Shown in pieces: positions 45,080-51,850 of a stretch of DNA of 64,000 nucleotides. A program made the translations under genes and the position numbers. Source of the stretch: Bacteroidota bacterium (GTDB taxonomy: Bacteria > Bacteroidota > Bacteroidia > Bacteroidales > Lentimicrobiaceae); NCBI GenBank assembly GCA_009773515.1, contig WSXX01000005.1:1-64000 (forward strand), given 5' to 3'. Positions within the stretch are counted from its first letter, which is position 1; each line of letters opens with the position of its first letter. The notes beneath the pieces were generated by a model, which was given only the letters and a program-made list of their open reading frames with translations, had not been told where the DNA came from and did not search any database.

Positions 45080-46279
45080 ATGAAAGTAATACTAATTTAC
45101 ATTTTCACACTGTTAATTGGGTTAGGTAATATTTTTGGACAAGAATATAGCCTTTATTCCAATGATAAACTTTCCATTGAATCTGAATACCTTCAGGAAA
45201 CTATTGACTTAAACTTACATTTACCTGAAACACAAGCCTTTTCGGCAAATACTACTAAATATCCTATCACAATCATTTTCGATAGTCAGCACGAAAGAAC
45301 TTATCCTTTAATAATTAATTCAATTGATTTACTAACCAGTGAAACACAAATCCCCGAATCAATAATCATTGGAGTGCCATTCAATTTTCAGAACAGACTA
45401 TATCTTACTTCAAGCCAAAAACGTGGAAATGATTCTCTTTCAGGTATTGAACGAATGGAGTTGTTCTTATTTAATGAACTTATACCTCAACTTCAGAATA
45501 AATACAAAGGAAATGGCTACATCTCTTTTATAGGACACTCCAGAACTGCATTTTTAGTGAATTATCTTGCATTCAAAAGACCGGATCAAATCAATCTTGC
45601 AGTTTCATTAAGTGGTTTTTTTAATGATGCCCCTCTATCATTAAATACTTTTCACAACTTCCTGGCAGACGGTTCTAATTTTCCTTATAAATTTAGTTAC
45701 TACTATACGGCAGGGACGAGTTTAGAAGAGTCGACATATTTAGTTCAATACAGAAATCTTGATAGCTTAATGAGGAAGAAATCAATTTCTGAAAATGTAA
45801 AAGTTTTATTTTCAATAACCCCTAATGCGAACCATATTACAAATTATTGGGTTTCATTACCACCAATTTTAATTGATGCATTTTCATCATATAATTCGAT
45901 CTTAGACAGTTGGTTTCACGATGAGTCAAAAGCAGAGAGTATTGATAATCCATTACAACAATTTGAAATGGATTTGGAACAAGCGGGTAAATCTATTGGA
46001 GTAAATCTTAACCCAAATTTGACTCATATATTTTCACTCGCTTCGCATTACGCAAATAAAGAAGACTATTTGACTGCAATCAAATTCTTTGAACTCGGGT
46101 TAGACTATTTTCCAGAGTACCTTGAATTATATGTTGAAATCATTGAGCTTTATAAAGTCTTGCACAACACAGAAAAAATAAGTTCTTACAAAGGCGTACT
46201 TCGTGAAAAATCAATGAATAGTTTGTATCTGACTGAAGCAGAGAAACAGGAAGTAATTGAATATCTTGATAAAAAGTAA
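45080..46279 (+). CDS. Secreted alpha/beta-hydrolase (esterase) with TPR-like tail
   Basis: 399 residues with a signal peptide at 1-20 ('ILIYIFTLLIGLGNIFGQ'). The hydrolase core (about 30-290) resembles the esterase D/Fes-IroE group: 'YPITIIFDSQHERTYPL', 'SIIIGVPF', the nucleophile elbow 'ISFIGHSRTAFLVNYL' (GHSRT), and a His in 'TPNANHITNYW'. The C-terminal ~90 residues contain a TPR-like pair ('DYLTAIKFFELGLDYFPEYL'). The family cleaves esters of siderophores, acyl-peptides or cell-surface glycans; the substrate is unknown. It belongs to the A+T-rich island. Confidence 0.75.
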   Translation: MKVILIYIFTLLIGLGNIFGQEYSLYSNDKLSIESEYLQETIDLNLHLPETQAFSANTTKYPITIIFDSQHERTYPLIINSIDLLTSETQIPESIIIGVPFNFQNRLYLTSSQKRGNDSLSGIERMELFLFNELIPQLQNKYKGNGYISFIGHSRTAFLVNYLAFKRPDQINLAVSLSGFFNDAPLSLNTFHNFLADGSNFPYKFSYYYTAGTSLEESTYLVQYRNLDSLMRKKSISENVKVLFSITPNANHITNYWVSLPPILIDAFSSYNSILDSWFHDESKAESIDNPLQQFEMDLEQAGKSIGVNLNPNLTHIFSLASHYANKEDYLTAIKFFELGLDYFPEYLELYVEIIELYKVLHNTEKISSYKGVLREKSMNSLYLTEAEKQEVIEYLDKK

Positions 46280-46472
46280 ACGTTTGGTAATCGGGTAGAT
46301 GGCGCCGCCAGTAGGTAGCTGATGGGGTGCGCCTCTGCCTGAATGCCATCATGCAGGCAGGTCCCAAACTCACGAATTCCGGAATTAAGATGTGGGGGAA
46401 TTTTCTCATTAAATCTTGCCAGCAAATTGGAAGGCCGGTAATGGCTGGATATTTAAAAGATTATTATATTTT
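46280..46472 (+). repeat. Recurrent spacer element, copy S4
   Basis: CGTTTGGTAATCGGGTAG (46281-46298) is followed by GGCGC (46301-46305) pairing with GCGCC (46329-46333) around CGCCAGTAGGTAGCTGATGG. A hairpin CTGCCTG/CAGGCAG (46335-46341 with 46354-46360) comes next. Then ATGGCTGGATATTTAAAAG and TATATTTT (46465-46472), the promoter-like core. Compared with S1 the right-hand ATCTGG... part is missing. Confidence 0.7.
46335..46360 (+). terminator. Strong hairpin after the esterase gene
   Basis: CTGCCTG and CAGGCAG pair perfectly over 7 bp and the loop side adds ATG/CAT pairing, about 55 bases past the esterase stop. There is no T-run. It may insulate the esterase from the toxin-antitoxin promoter. 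Confidence 0.45.
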
Positions 46473-46568
46473 AGTGTTGCCTAAGTCAGATTTACCAGCA
46501 ATATTGCTTATTAGCCACTCGTTGCCAACTATTTTTAAGAAAAGTCTGACGTAAATATCAAAATTCAA

Positions 46569-46609
46569 ATATTTGTACTTATATTTGTACTCCATAATGT
46601 ACAAAATAT
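46569..46609 (+). promoter_or_regulatory. Promoter and probable autoregulatory operator of the yefM-yoeB pair
   Basis: TATATTTG at 46580-46587 matches the -7 box. It overlaps a direct repeat of ATATTTGTACT (46569-46579 and 46581-46591) and an inverted repeat TTTGTAC/GTACAAA (46584-46590 with 46599-46605). YefM-type antitoxins bind such sites to repress their own operon. The arrangement favours the antitoxin ATG at 46618 over upstream in-frame starts. Confidence 0.55.
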
Positions 46610-46617
46610 TTAATACC

Positions 46618-46872
46618 ATGTTAACAACAACAATTTCCGATTTCAGAAAAGACATCAAACGGTATCTTGACCGTGTAACCGAGAACTTTGAAACCCTTAT
46701 AATTAACAGAGGCAAAGACAGCGGTGTGGTTATTATGTCGTTGGACGAATATAATTCGCTGAATGCTACATATCATGAGCTGACATCCAAGGCAAATGAG
46801 AAAAGATTAGATTCAGCCATTGAAAAATTAGGAAGAGGCTCATCCTTTCAGAAAGACATTATTGAAGAATGA
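46618..46872 (+). CDS. yefM: Phd/YefM family antitoxin
   Basis: 84 residues from the ATG at 46618. 'TTTISDFRKDIKRYLDRVTE', 'TLIINRGKDSGVVIMSLDEYN' and 'LNATYHEL' are the DNA-binding N-terminal fold of Phd/YefM; the acidic, flexible C terminus would wrap the toxin. Two upstream in-frame ATG codons (46573, 46597) lie within the promoter and operator. Its last four bases overlap the toxin start (ATGA), the usual coupling for this pair. It neutralises YoeB and, with it, represses the operon. Confidence 0.9.
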   Translation: MLTTTISDFRKDIKRYLDRVTENFETLIINRGKDSGVVIMSLDEYNSLNATYHELTSKANEKRLDSAIEKLGRGSSFQKDIIEE

Positions 46873-47126
46873 TATACATTTTTGTTGATGAGTCCTGGGA
46901 GGATTATTTGTATTGGCAAAAGAACGATAAGAAAATCTTGTCCAAAATAAATGACTTGTTGAAAGATATTTCACGAACTCCTTTTTCTGGTTTAGGAAAA
47001 CCAGAACCGCTGAAGCATAAATATAAAGGATATTGGTCGCGTAGAATTGATGGCGAACACAGATTGATCTACAGAGTGAAAAACGAGGAAATACTTATTG
47101 CCAAATGCAGATTTCATTATGACTGA
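46869..47126 (+). CDS. yoeB: YoeB/Txe family mRNA interferase toxin
   Basis: 85 residues, the usual length. 'VDESWEDYLYWQKNDKKILS', 'ISRTPFSGLGKPEPLKHKYK', 'GYWSRRIDGEHRLIYRV' and 'CRFHYD' match YoeB, with the catalytic Glu in 'GKPEPLK', Arg in 'EHRLIY' and His-Tyr near the C terminus. YoeB cuts mRNA on the ribosome and halts growth when the antitoxin is lost. It overlaps yefM by 4 bases. Such pairs are common in mobile cassette arrays, where they stabilise the array. Confidence 0.92.
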   Translation: MIYIFVDESWEDYLYWQKNDKKILSKINDLLKDISRTPFSGLGKPEPLKHKYKGYWSRRIDGEHRLIYRVKNEEILIAKCRFHYD

Positions 47127-47140
47127 AGTTGAATAAAAAC

Positions 47141-47250
47141 AGTAGCCTTCGAGTAGCCCGCTTCGCCAGTAGTTAGGGGACGAAGTACAAGCTGATGAAT
47201 GGCCTGGATATTTAAAAAGTATTATATTTGAGGCGAAAAGCTGATTTGTA
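47141..47250 (+). repeat. Recurrent spacer element, copy S5
   Basis: GAGTAGCCCGCTTCGCCAGT, with CTTCG (47161-47165) pairing with CGAAG (47181-47185), then CTGATGAATGGCC, GGATATTTAAAAAG, TATATTTG (47223-47230) and GAGGCGAAAAGCTGATTTG. The block order is the same as in S1 and S6. Confidence 0.75.
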
Positions 47251-47267
47251 ATTTTTGCTCACCAGGG

Positions 47268-47462
47268 GTGGATAGTTGTCAGATATACGCGATGTTGCGG
47301 ATATGCACTCGGTTGGGGGTCATTGAGAGGGAAGACTATTCAAAAAATAACGGACAGAAAGGTTACACTTTACAAATAGAAGCAATAGAAAATGTAATCG
47401 GGCAAACGGCATTAAAATTTCAGAGGTTCAAAGATAGGCTAACACATAATTTCTTTTTGTAA
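47268..47462 (+). pseudogene. Possible remnant ORF (64 codons) of unknown origin
   Basis: An open frame ending 'LKFQRFKDRLTHNFFL'. The part from about codon 25 ('YSKNNGQKGYTLQIEAIENV') looks more protein-like than the start, so it may be the C-terminal scrap of a lost gene. I recognise no family. The promoter-like TAAATTTG at 47460-47467 just after it belongs to the KilA-N gene. Confidence 0.25.
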
Positions 47463-47484
47463 ATTTGGAGTTACAGAAAACAAT

Positions 47485-48303
47485 ATGGCAAAAGGAAGGA
47501 TATTACAAGTTAATGAATCAACTATAGCGGTGATTCATCAAAATGAAACCGATTATATCAGCTTAACAGATATGACGGCTACTTTTAAGGAAGGTAGCGG
47601 ATTAATCGGCAAATGGATCACCAATAAAAATACTTTAGAGTATTTGGGTGTTTGGGAGAAAATAAACAACCCCGATTTTAATTACCCCGAATTCGGGGTA
47701 ATTGGACAAGAATCAGGCATAAACAGGTTCATAATGTCTGTGGGGCAATGGATTGATAGAACAAAAGCTGTTGGTATGCTTGTAAAAGCAGGACGTTATG
47801 GAGGAACCTATGCTCATAAAGATATCGCATTTCACTTTGCAATGTGGTTAAGTCCTGAATTTCAGATATATCTTATCAACGAGTTTCAACGTCTGAAAGA
47901 TGAAGAAAACAACCGCCTGAAATTAGAATGGAGCTTTCAACGAACATTAGCAAAAGTAAACTACCAAATTCATACTGACTCAATTAAGGCAAATCTTATT
48001 CCGAATGAGATAACAAAACAACAAGCTAATTTTGTTTATGCCAACGAAGCCGACTTACTAAACGTTGCTCTTTTTGGAATTGCGGCAAAAGAATGGCGGG
48101 ACAAAAATTCCGACAAAAGCGGGAATATCAGGGATTATGCGACATTGGAACAGTTGATTGTGTTAAGCAATTTGGAAAGTATTAACGCTTTACTCATCGG
48201 ACAAAGCTCTCCGCAAAACGAACGACTTATTCAACTCAATAAGGTGGCTATTGTTCAAATGAAATCCCTAACTGATAGTAATGCTATGAAGAAACTAAAA
48301 TAA
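47485..48303 (+). CDS. KilA-N domain protein
   Basis: 272 residues. The N-terminal ~120 residues form a KilA-N domain: 'YISLTDMTATFKEGSGLIGK', 'WITNKNTLEYLGVWE', then 'GRYGGTYAHKDIAFHFAMWL' and 'SPEFQIYLINEFQRLKDEEN', the hallmark C-terminal part of the domain. The C-terminal half is helical with no recognised domain. KilA-N proteins occur in DNA viruses, phages and bacterial mobile regions and are thought to bind nucleic acid. It is A+T-rich and lies in the island right after the toxin-antitoxin pair. Confidence 0.85.
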   Translation: MAKGRILQVNESTIAVIHQNETDYISLTDMTATFKEGSGLIGKWITNKNTLEYLGVWEKINNPDFNYPEFGVIGQESGINRFIMSVGQWIDRTKAVGMLVKAGRYGGTYAHKDIAFHFAMWLSPEFQIYLINEFQRLKDEENNRLKLEWSFQRTLAKVNYQIHTDSIKANLIPNEITKQQANFVYANEADLLNVALFGIAAKEWRDKNSDKSGNIRDYATLEQLIVLSNLESINALLIGQSSPQNERLIQLNKVAIVQMKSLTDSNAMKKLK

Positions 48304-48318
48304 AACAGGCTAAACAAC

Positions 48319-48569
48319 AACGACCGCTATGCGGGTAGGCAGCGCGGCTAGTATCTCACTTACGGAGAACGCCTCTCAACCAAGCCATCCCCGCTGAAGT
48401 TCATTGAGCCTTTTGGTAAGATCGTGAATACAAAGCCCGACGAATGGTCCAGGTATTTAAAAGTTGTTATATTTGATGCGAGTATCTGGTTTGTTTTTGG
48501 TTTTTATGGGAAGACAAGTCAGATATAAGCTCAGTGTTTCATAAATTCAAACTTTAGCTATTCTATGAA
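48319..48569 (+). repeat. Recurrent spacer element, copy S6
   Basis: GCGGG (48331-48335) pairs with CCCGC (48390-48394). Between them lies GGCAGCGCGGCTAGTATCTC with a GCGC.../...ACGCC inner arm. Then come CCCGACGAATGGTCCAGGTA, TATATTTG (48468-48475), ATGCGAGTATCTGGTTTG and, further on, GCTATTCTATGA, shared with S0. Confidence 0.7.
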
Positions 48570-48589
48570 AACTTTAAGTCATTAAACCC

Positions 48590-49843
48590 ATGAAAAAGCT
48601 TATCCTTATTATACTAATTCATCTATTTTTTTTATTCAATTCTGGGTTTGCTCAGGATTTCTGGGAGGTTATTGAACTACCTGATGGTATTGATCTATGG
48701 GATGTTAAAACGAATTCCAGTAATGATCTGTTCATTGGGACAAATAGAGGTGTACTTTGCAGACGGCATGATGAAATAAACTGGGACACTTTGTTATACA
48801 CAAGCAATGAAGGCATTAATGCTCTATTTATAGATGAATCGGATCACATTTTTGCAGGAAGCAGAAAACTTTACTATTCTGCTAATAATGGGCACACTTG
48901 GACACCGTTATTTGAATCTTCAGTATTCGGGATTACCAGTATTTTCAGAAATTCGGTTGGTGCAGTTTATATTGGACTATGGGGTGGAATCTATAAATGC
49001 GACACTATTGGCGCTGACTTTATACCTGTATTGACTTTTAATAATTCAGAAGTCGTTAATTCCATTATTGAAGATACTATAACCGGTGTCATGTTTTGTG
49101 GAACAATCAATTATTTCTCCGGCGGCGGCATATACATTTCCACTGATGGTGGGAATAACTGGGTGCAGGATGGACTAACGGGGCATTTCGTTTCATCACT
49201 GGCTTTAAATTCAACGGGAGATTTATTTGCTGGCACCAGAGGCGGTGATTTTGGAACCGGAGGTGTATTCAAAATGCCTTATGGACAAACAGAATGGATT
49301 CAGTTAAATAATCAGGAATTTGTTACCTCACAGGTTATTAATTCAGAGAATGAGATCTTTATCGGATGTTCCGATTTATCAGGCAATGGTGGTGTGCGTT
49401 ATTCTGCAGATAATGGTATCACATGGGAATCTAGAATTGAAGGAATGGGAGGAAAGGATATCGAAAAGCTTTCTATTAGCGAAGATGGATATGTGTATGC
49501 CGTAGCCCGCAACTCAGATGAACAGCTTTTCAAAAGTATAGGATCAACAGTTACACATGTCAAAAGTAATAGATTTGACAGTAACATTTCAATGTTCAAC
49601 TACCCAAATCCTTTTACCAATGAAACAACAATCTTTTTTTCCAAACCCATTGCTGCCAGTAATGCGCTTATGCTTTCTGTATATAATTCATGTGGCATGA
49701 AAGTATGGGAACAAAGCATTACCATTAATCATAGCATCATTCAACATATCCGGTTAAAAGGTGAACATTTGCAAAAAGGCGTTTACTTATATACAGTATC
49801 TGACGAAGTCACTCGACTTTGCGGAAAAATGGTCGTTTATTAA
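48590..49843 (+). CDS. Secreted propeller protein with type IX secretion sorting domain
   Basis: 417 residues with a signal peptide at 1-21 ('LILIILIHLFFLFNSGFAQ'). The middle (about 25-320) consists of BNR/propeller-like repeats: 'LFIDESDHIFAGSRKLYYS', 'YISTDGGNNWVQDGLTG', 'VRYSADNGITWESRIEGMG'. The C-terminal ~80 residues are a type A T9SS sorting domain: 'FNYPNPFTNETTIFFSKPI', '...LSVYNSCGMKVWEQS', 'LQKGVYLYTVSDE'. The product is therefore exported through the type IX system and probably anchored to the cell surface or released. It is the last gene of the island. Confidence 0.85.
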   Translation: MKKLILIILIHLFFLFNSGFAQDFWEVIELPDGIDLWDVKTNSSNDLFIGTNRGVLCRRHDEINWDTLLYTSNEGINALFIDESDHIFAGSRKLYYSANNGHTWTPLFESSVFGITSIFRNSVGAVYIGLWGGIYKCDTIGADFIPVLTFNNSEVVNSIIEDTITGVMFCGTINYFSGGGIYISTDGGNNWVQDGLTGHFVSSLALNSTGDLFAGTRGGDFGTGGVFKMPYGQTEWIQLNNQEFVTSQVINSENEIFIGCSDLSGNGGVRYSADNGITWESRIEGMGGKDIEKLSISEDGYVYAVARNSDEQLFKSIGSTVTHVKSNRFDSNISMFNYPNPFTNETTIFFSKPIAASNALMLSVYNSCGMKVWEQSITINHSIIQHIRLKGEHLQKGVYLYTVSDEVTRLCGKMVVY

Positions 49844-50112
49844 AAAGCTACTAACCGATTTAAAGAACAATGTAACTAAAAAAATAGTGCAACCCCTACT
49901 GCCGTAAGGCTGGCTGCCAAACATAAGGCTGGTTTGGTGTCTTTGAGGCCTTGTTGCTTTAGCAATAAAATCAGTTAACTGTAACCCCGGTTAATTGTTA
50001 TATCATTGTACAATCATCGGCAATTATCAGGCAAATCAACCCTGCCTCATGCCTTTCCACATTTTTGTGTAATTTTGTAACTTACATCCAGCCTTTCAGG
50101 GCATTAACCATT
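49844..50112. other. Intergenic region before the LpxR-like gene
   Basis: Contains TAAGGCTGGCTGCCAAACAT and AAGGCTGGTTTGGTG (about 49915-49940), a CCAAAC/GTTTGG dyad that may be another dispersed element. TAATTTTG at 50070-50077 fits the -7 box and would place transcription start near 50084, supporting the ATG at 50113 for the next gene. Confidence 0.45.
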
Positions 50113-51684
50113 ATGAACCGGTTATTCCGAATAATCCTGCTTTTACTGCTTCTCTCCGCCATTTCATGCCGGGAGAAAGCTCAGCATGTTATGCCGGAAC
50201 CGATTCAAAACACAGGCGTTCAACCGATGGATGAATTCAATGAACCGCTTGTTCTGCTTTTGTATCCCGATCAAAAAAGGGCTGACAGCCTGAAACAGCA
50301 AATGGGTATCGAAAATTTCTATGCCAGCTCTGACGAAAACAGCATTCATTATCAGGAACTTCGCAAAGTACTTTCGGAATCGGGTATAAAAGTTGTTTCG
50401 GGTGAAAGTTTAAGATACCGTTTCATCTCTGACAATGGCGCCATCACCGAAACCGATCTCAGCCGGATTGGTTCTCCCTGGCAGGTTATTATTTTTAATG
50501 GAACCGACAGTCCGGTTCTGGTTTCCCCGGATAAAGCTGCGGGGAAGCTGAAAGAGTTTTTTCCTGAGGTTAAAACTGAGAAACAAACAATTCGCGTCAA
50601 AAGGCCAAAGAAAAATGAGGCTTCGGCCCCTACCCCATCTCTTGGTGAATTTGAACGAGATGATTCCGGGGCACTGGCTGATCTTCCGGCACAAAAAGAA
50701 ACCATTATCAGACTTATCATACCTGCCGGACAACAAGCCCCTGCTGATCGCGATGAAACCTCAGGAATTCATGTGATTAACAGTTACATAAGTCCGCACC
50801 GCCGTTTCTGGCTGATGTTCGACAATGATCTTTTCTCCAACACCGACCGTTATTACACCAATGGCGTGGTGCTCGGATATTCAGCTCCGGGCATGGTAAA
50901 CATTCCGGCAAACAAACTGATGTTTTCGCTCAGGCGCAACAGCGTTGTTCATGCTTCAATCAGTCTGCATCATGCCATGTTTACGCCTTTCACCACCAAA
51001 ACACCTCCGGTTCTGGTTGACGACAGACCTTATGCATCCTCGCTGTTTCTGCGTTACAGCCAGACATCAGATGATGCACTTTCGGGCATAAGACTCGCTT
51101 CATCCATTGATGCCGGGGTAATCGGCGATGCCGCGCTCGGAAGATATTTCCAGAAATCGGTTCATGCCACCGTACCTACCAACGACGAACCCTTGGGCTG
51201 GGAAACGCAGATCAGAAACGACCTGGTATTGAATTACTCTGTCAACTTACAGAAACAGTTGTTGAAAAGCACAAATGCGGAGATTTATGCGCATGGCGAT
51301 GCAACGCTGGGCACATTGCATACGCGGGCTGGCATGGGAATTAATGCCATTGCCGGACTATTTGCTCCGGGACTCACCAATTTACCAAAGGATTACAGCG
51401 ACTTGCAAAAAGTTCAGCGGGATTGGCAATATGGCATCCGCGGAGGATTAGAATTCAGGTTGATTGGTTATGATGCGACGCTTCAGGGTGGGATTTTCAA
51501 CAAAGAAAATATCTATGCATTAAAACCCGAGGAGATTGAACGAATGGTAGCCGCAATGCATCTGGGTATTTTTGCACGTTACAGAAAGCTGGGAATCAGC
51601 ATTTCTCAGTATTACCTCAGCCCTGAATTTAAAGAGGGAAAACAACATTTGTGGGGGCAGATCGGATTGGAGTATGGATGGTAA
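50113..51684 (+). CDS. Lipoprotein-anchored LpxR family (DUF2219) outer-membrane protein
   Basis: 523 residues from the ATG at 50113, with lipobox 'LLLLSAISCREK'. The first ~215 residues are a soluble region not seen in classical LpxR ('EPLVLLLYPDQKRADSLKQQ'). The C-terminal ~300 residues match LpxR: 'FWLMFDNDLFSNTDRYYTNG' holds the catalytic Asn-Asp and Thr region, 'VDDRPYASSLFLRYSQ' is a family signature, and 'VHATVPTNDEPLGWETQI' holds the catalytic His region. LpxR removes the 3'-acyloxyacyl chain of lipid A in the outer membrane. The lipid-anchored extension is unusual. Confidence 0.78.
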   Translation: MNRLFRIILLLLLLSAISCREKAQHVMPEPIQNTGVQPMDEFNEPLVLLLYPDQKRADSLKQQMGIENFYASSDENSIHYQELRKVLSESGIKVVSGESLRYRFISDNGAITETDLSRIGSPWQVIIFNGTDSPVLVSPDKAAGKLKEFFPEVKTEKQTIRVKRPKKNEASAPTPSLGEFERDDSGALADLPAQKETIIRLIIPAGQQAPADRDETSGIHVINSYISPHRRFWLMFDNDLFSNTDRYYTNGVVLGYSAPGMVNIPANKLMFSLRRNSVVHASISLHHAMFTPFTTKTPPVLVDDRPYASSLFLRYSQTSDDALSGIRLASSIDAGVIGDAALGRYFQKSVHATVPTNDEPLGWETQIRNDLVLNYSVNLQKQLLKSTNAEIYAHGDATLGTLHTRAGMGINAIAGLFAPGLTNLPKDYSDLQKVQRDWQYGIRGGLEFRLIGYDATLQGGIFNKENIYALKPEEIERMVAAMHLGIFARYRKLGISISQYYLSPEFKEGKQHLWGQIGLEYGW

Positions 51685-51769
51685 AAAAAGTCCTTCGACT
51701 CCGCTCAGGATGACATCGAATAGGATTGATAACGTGTACAATAAAGAGAATCAATTCTGATTTAACACG

Positions 51770-51812
51770 AATGTCACGCTGAGTCCCGCACGTGCGGGAA
51801 AGTGTTTAAACG
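51770..51812. repeat. Dispersed GTCACGCTGAG element with inner palindrome
   Basis: ATGTCACGCTGAGTCCCGCA runs through the 14-bp palindrome CCCGCACGTGCGGG to AAAGTGTTTAAACG. Related copies are at 27976-28026 and 29470-29520; the outer parts are conserved while the palindrome core differs. A CCTTCGACTCCGCTCAGG piece lies just upstream at 51691-51708. Confidence 0.7.
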
Positions 51813-51850
51813 CTTAACGACAAATTTTCTTAATTAATCGTCATTGAATC

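Noticed and set aside
42842-48590. Classical integron cassette array
   Set aside because: No GTTRRRY/RYYYAAC core pair is seen at the spacer ends and no IntI gene is in the window. Kept as a cassette-like array of unknown type.
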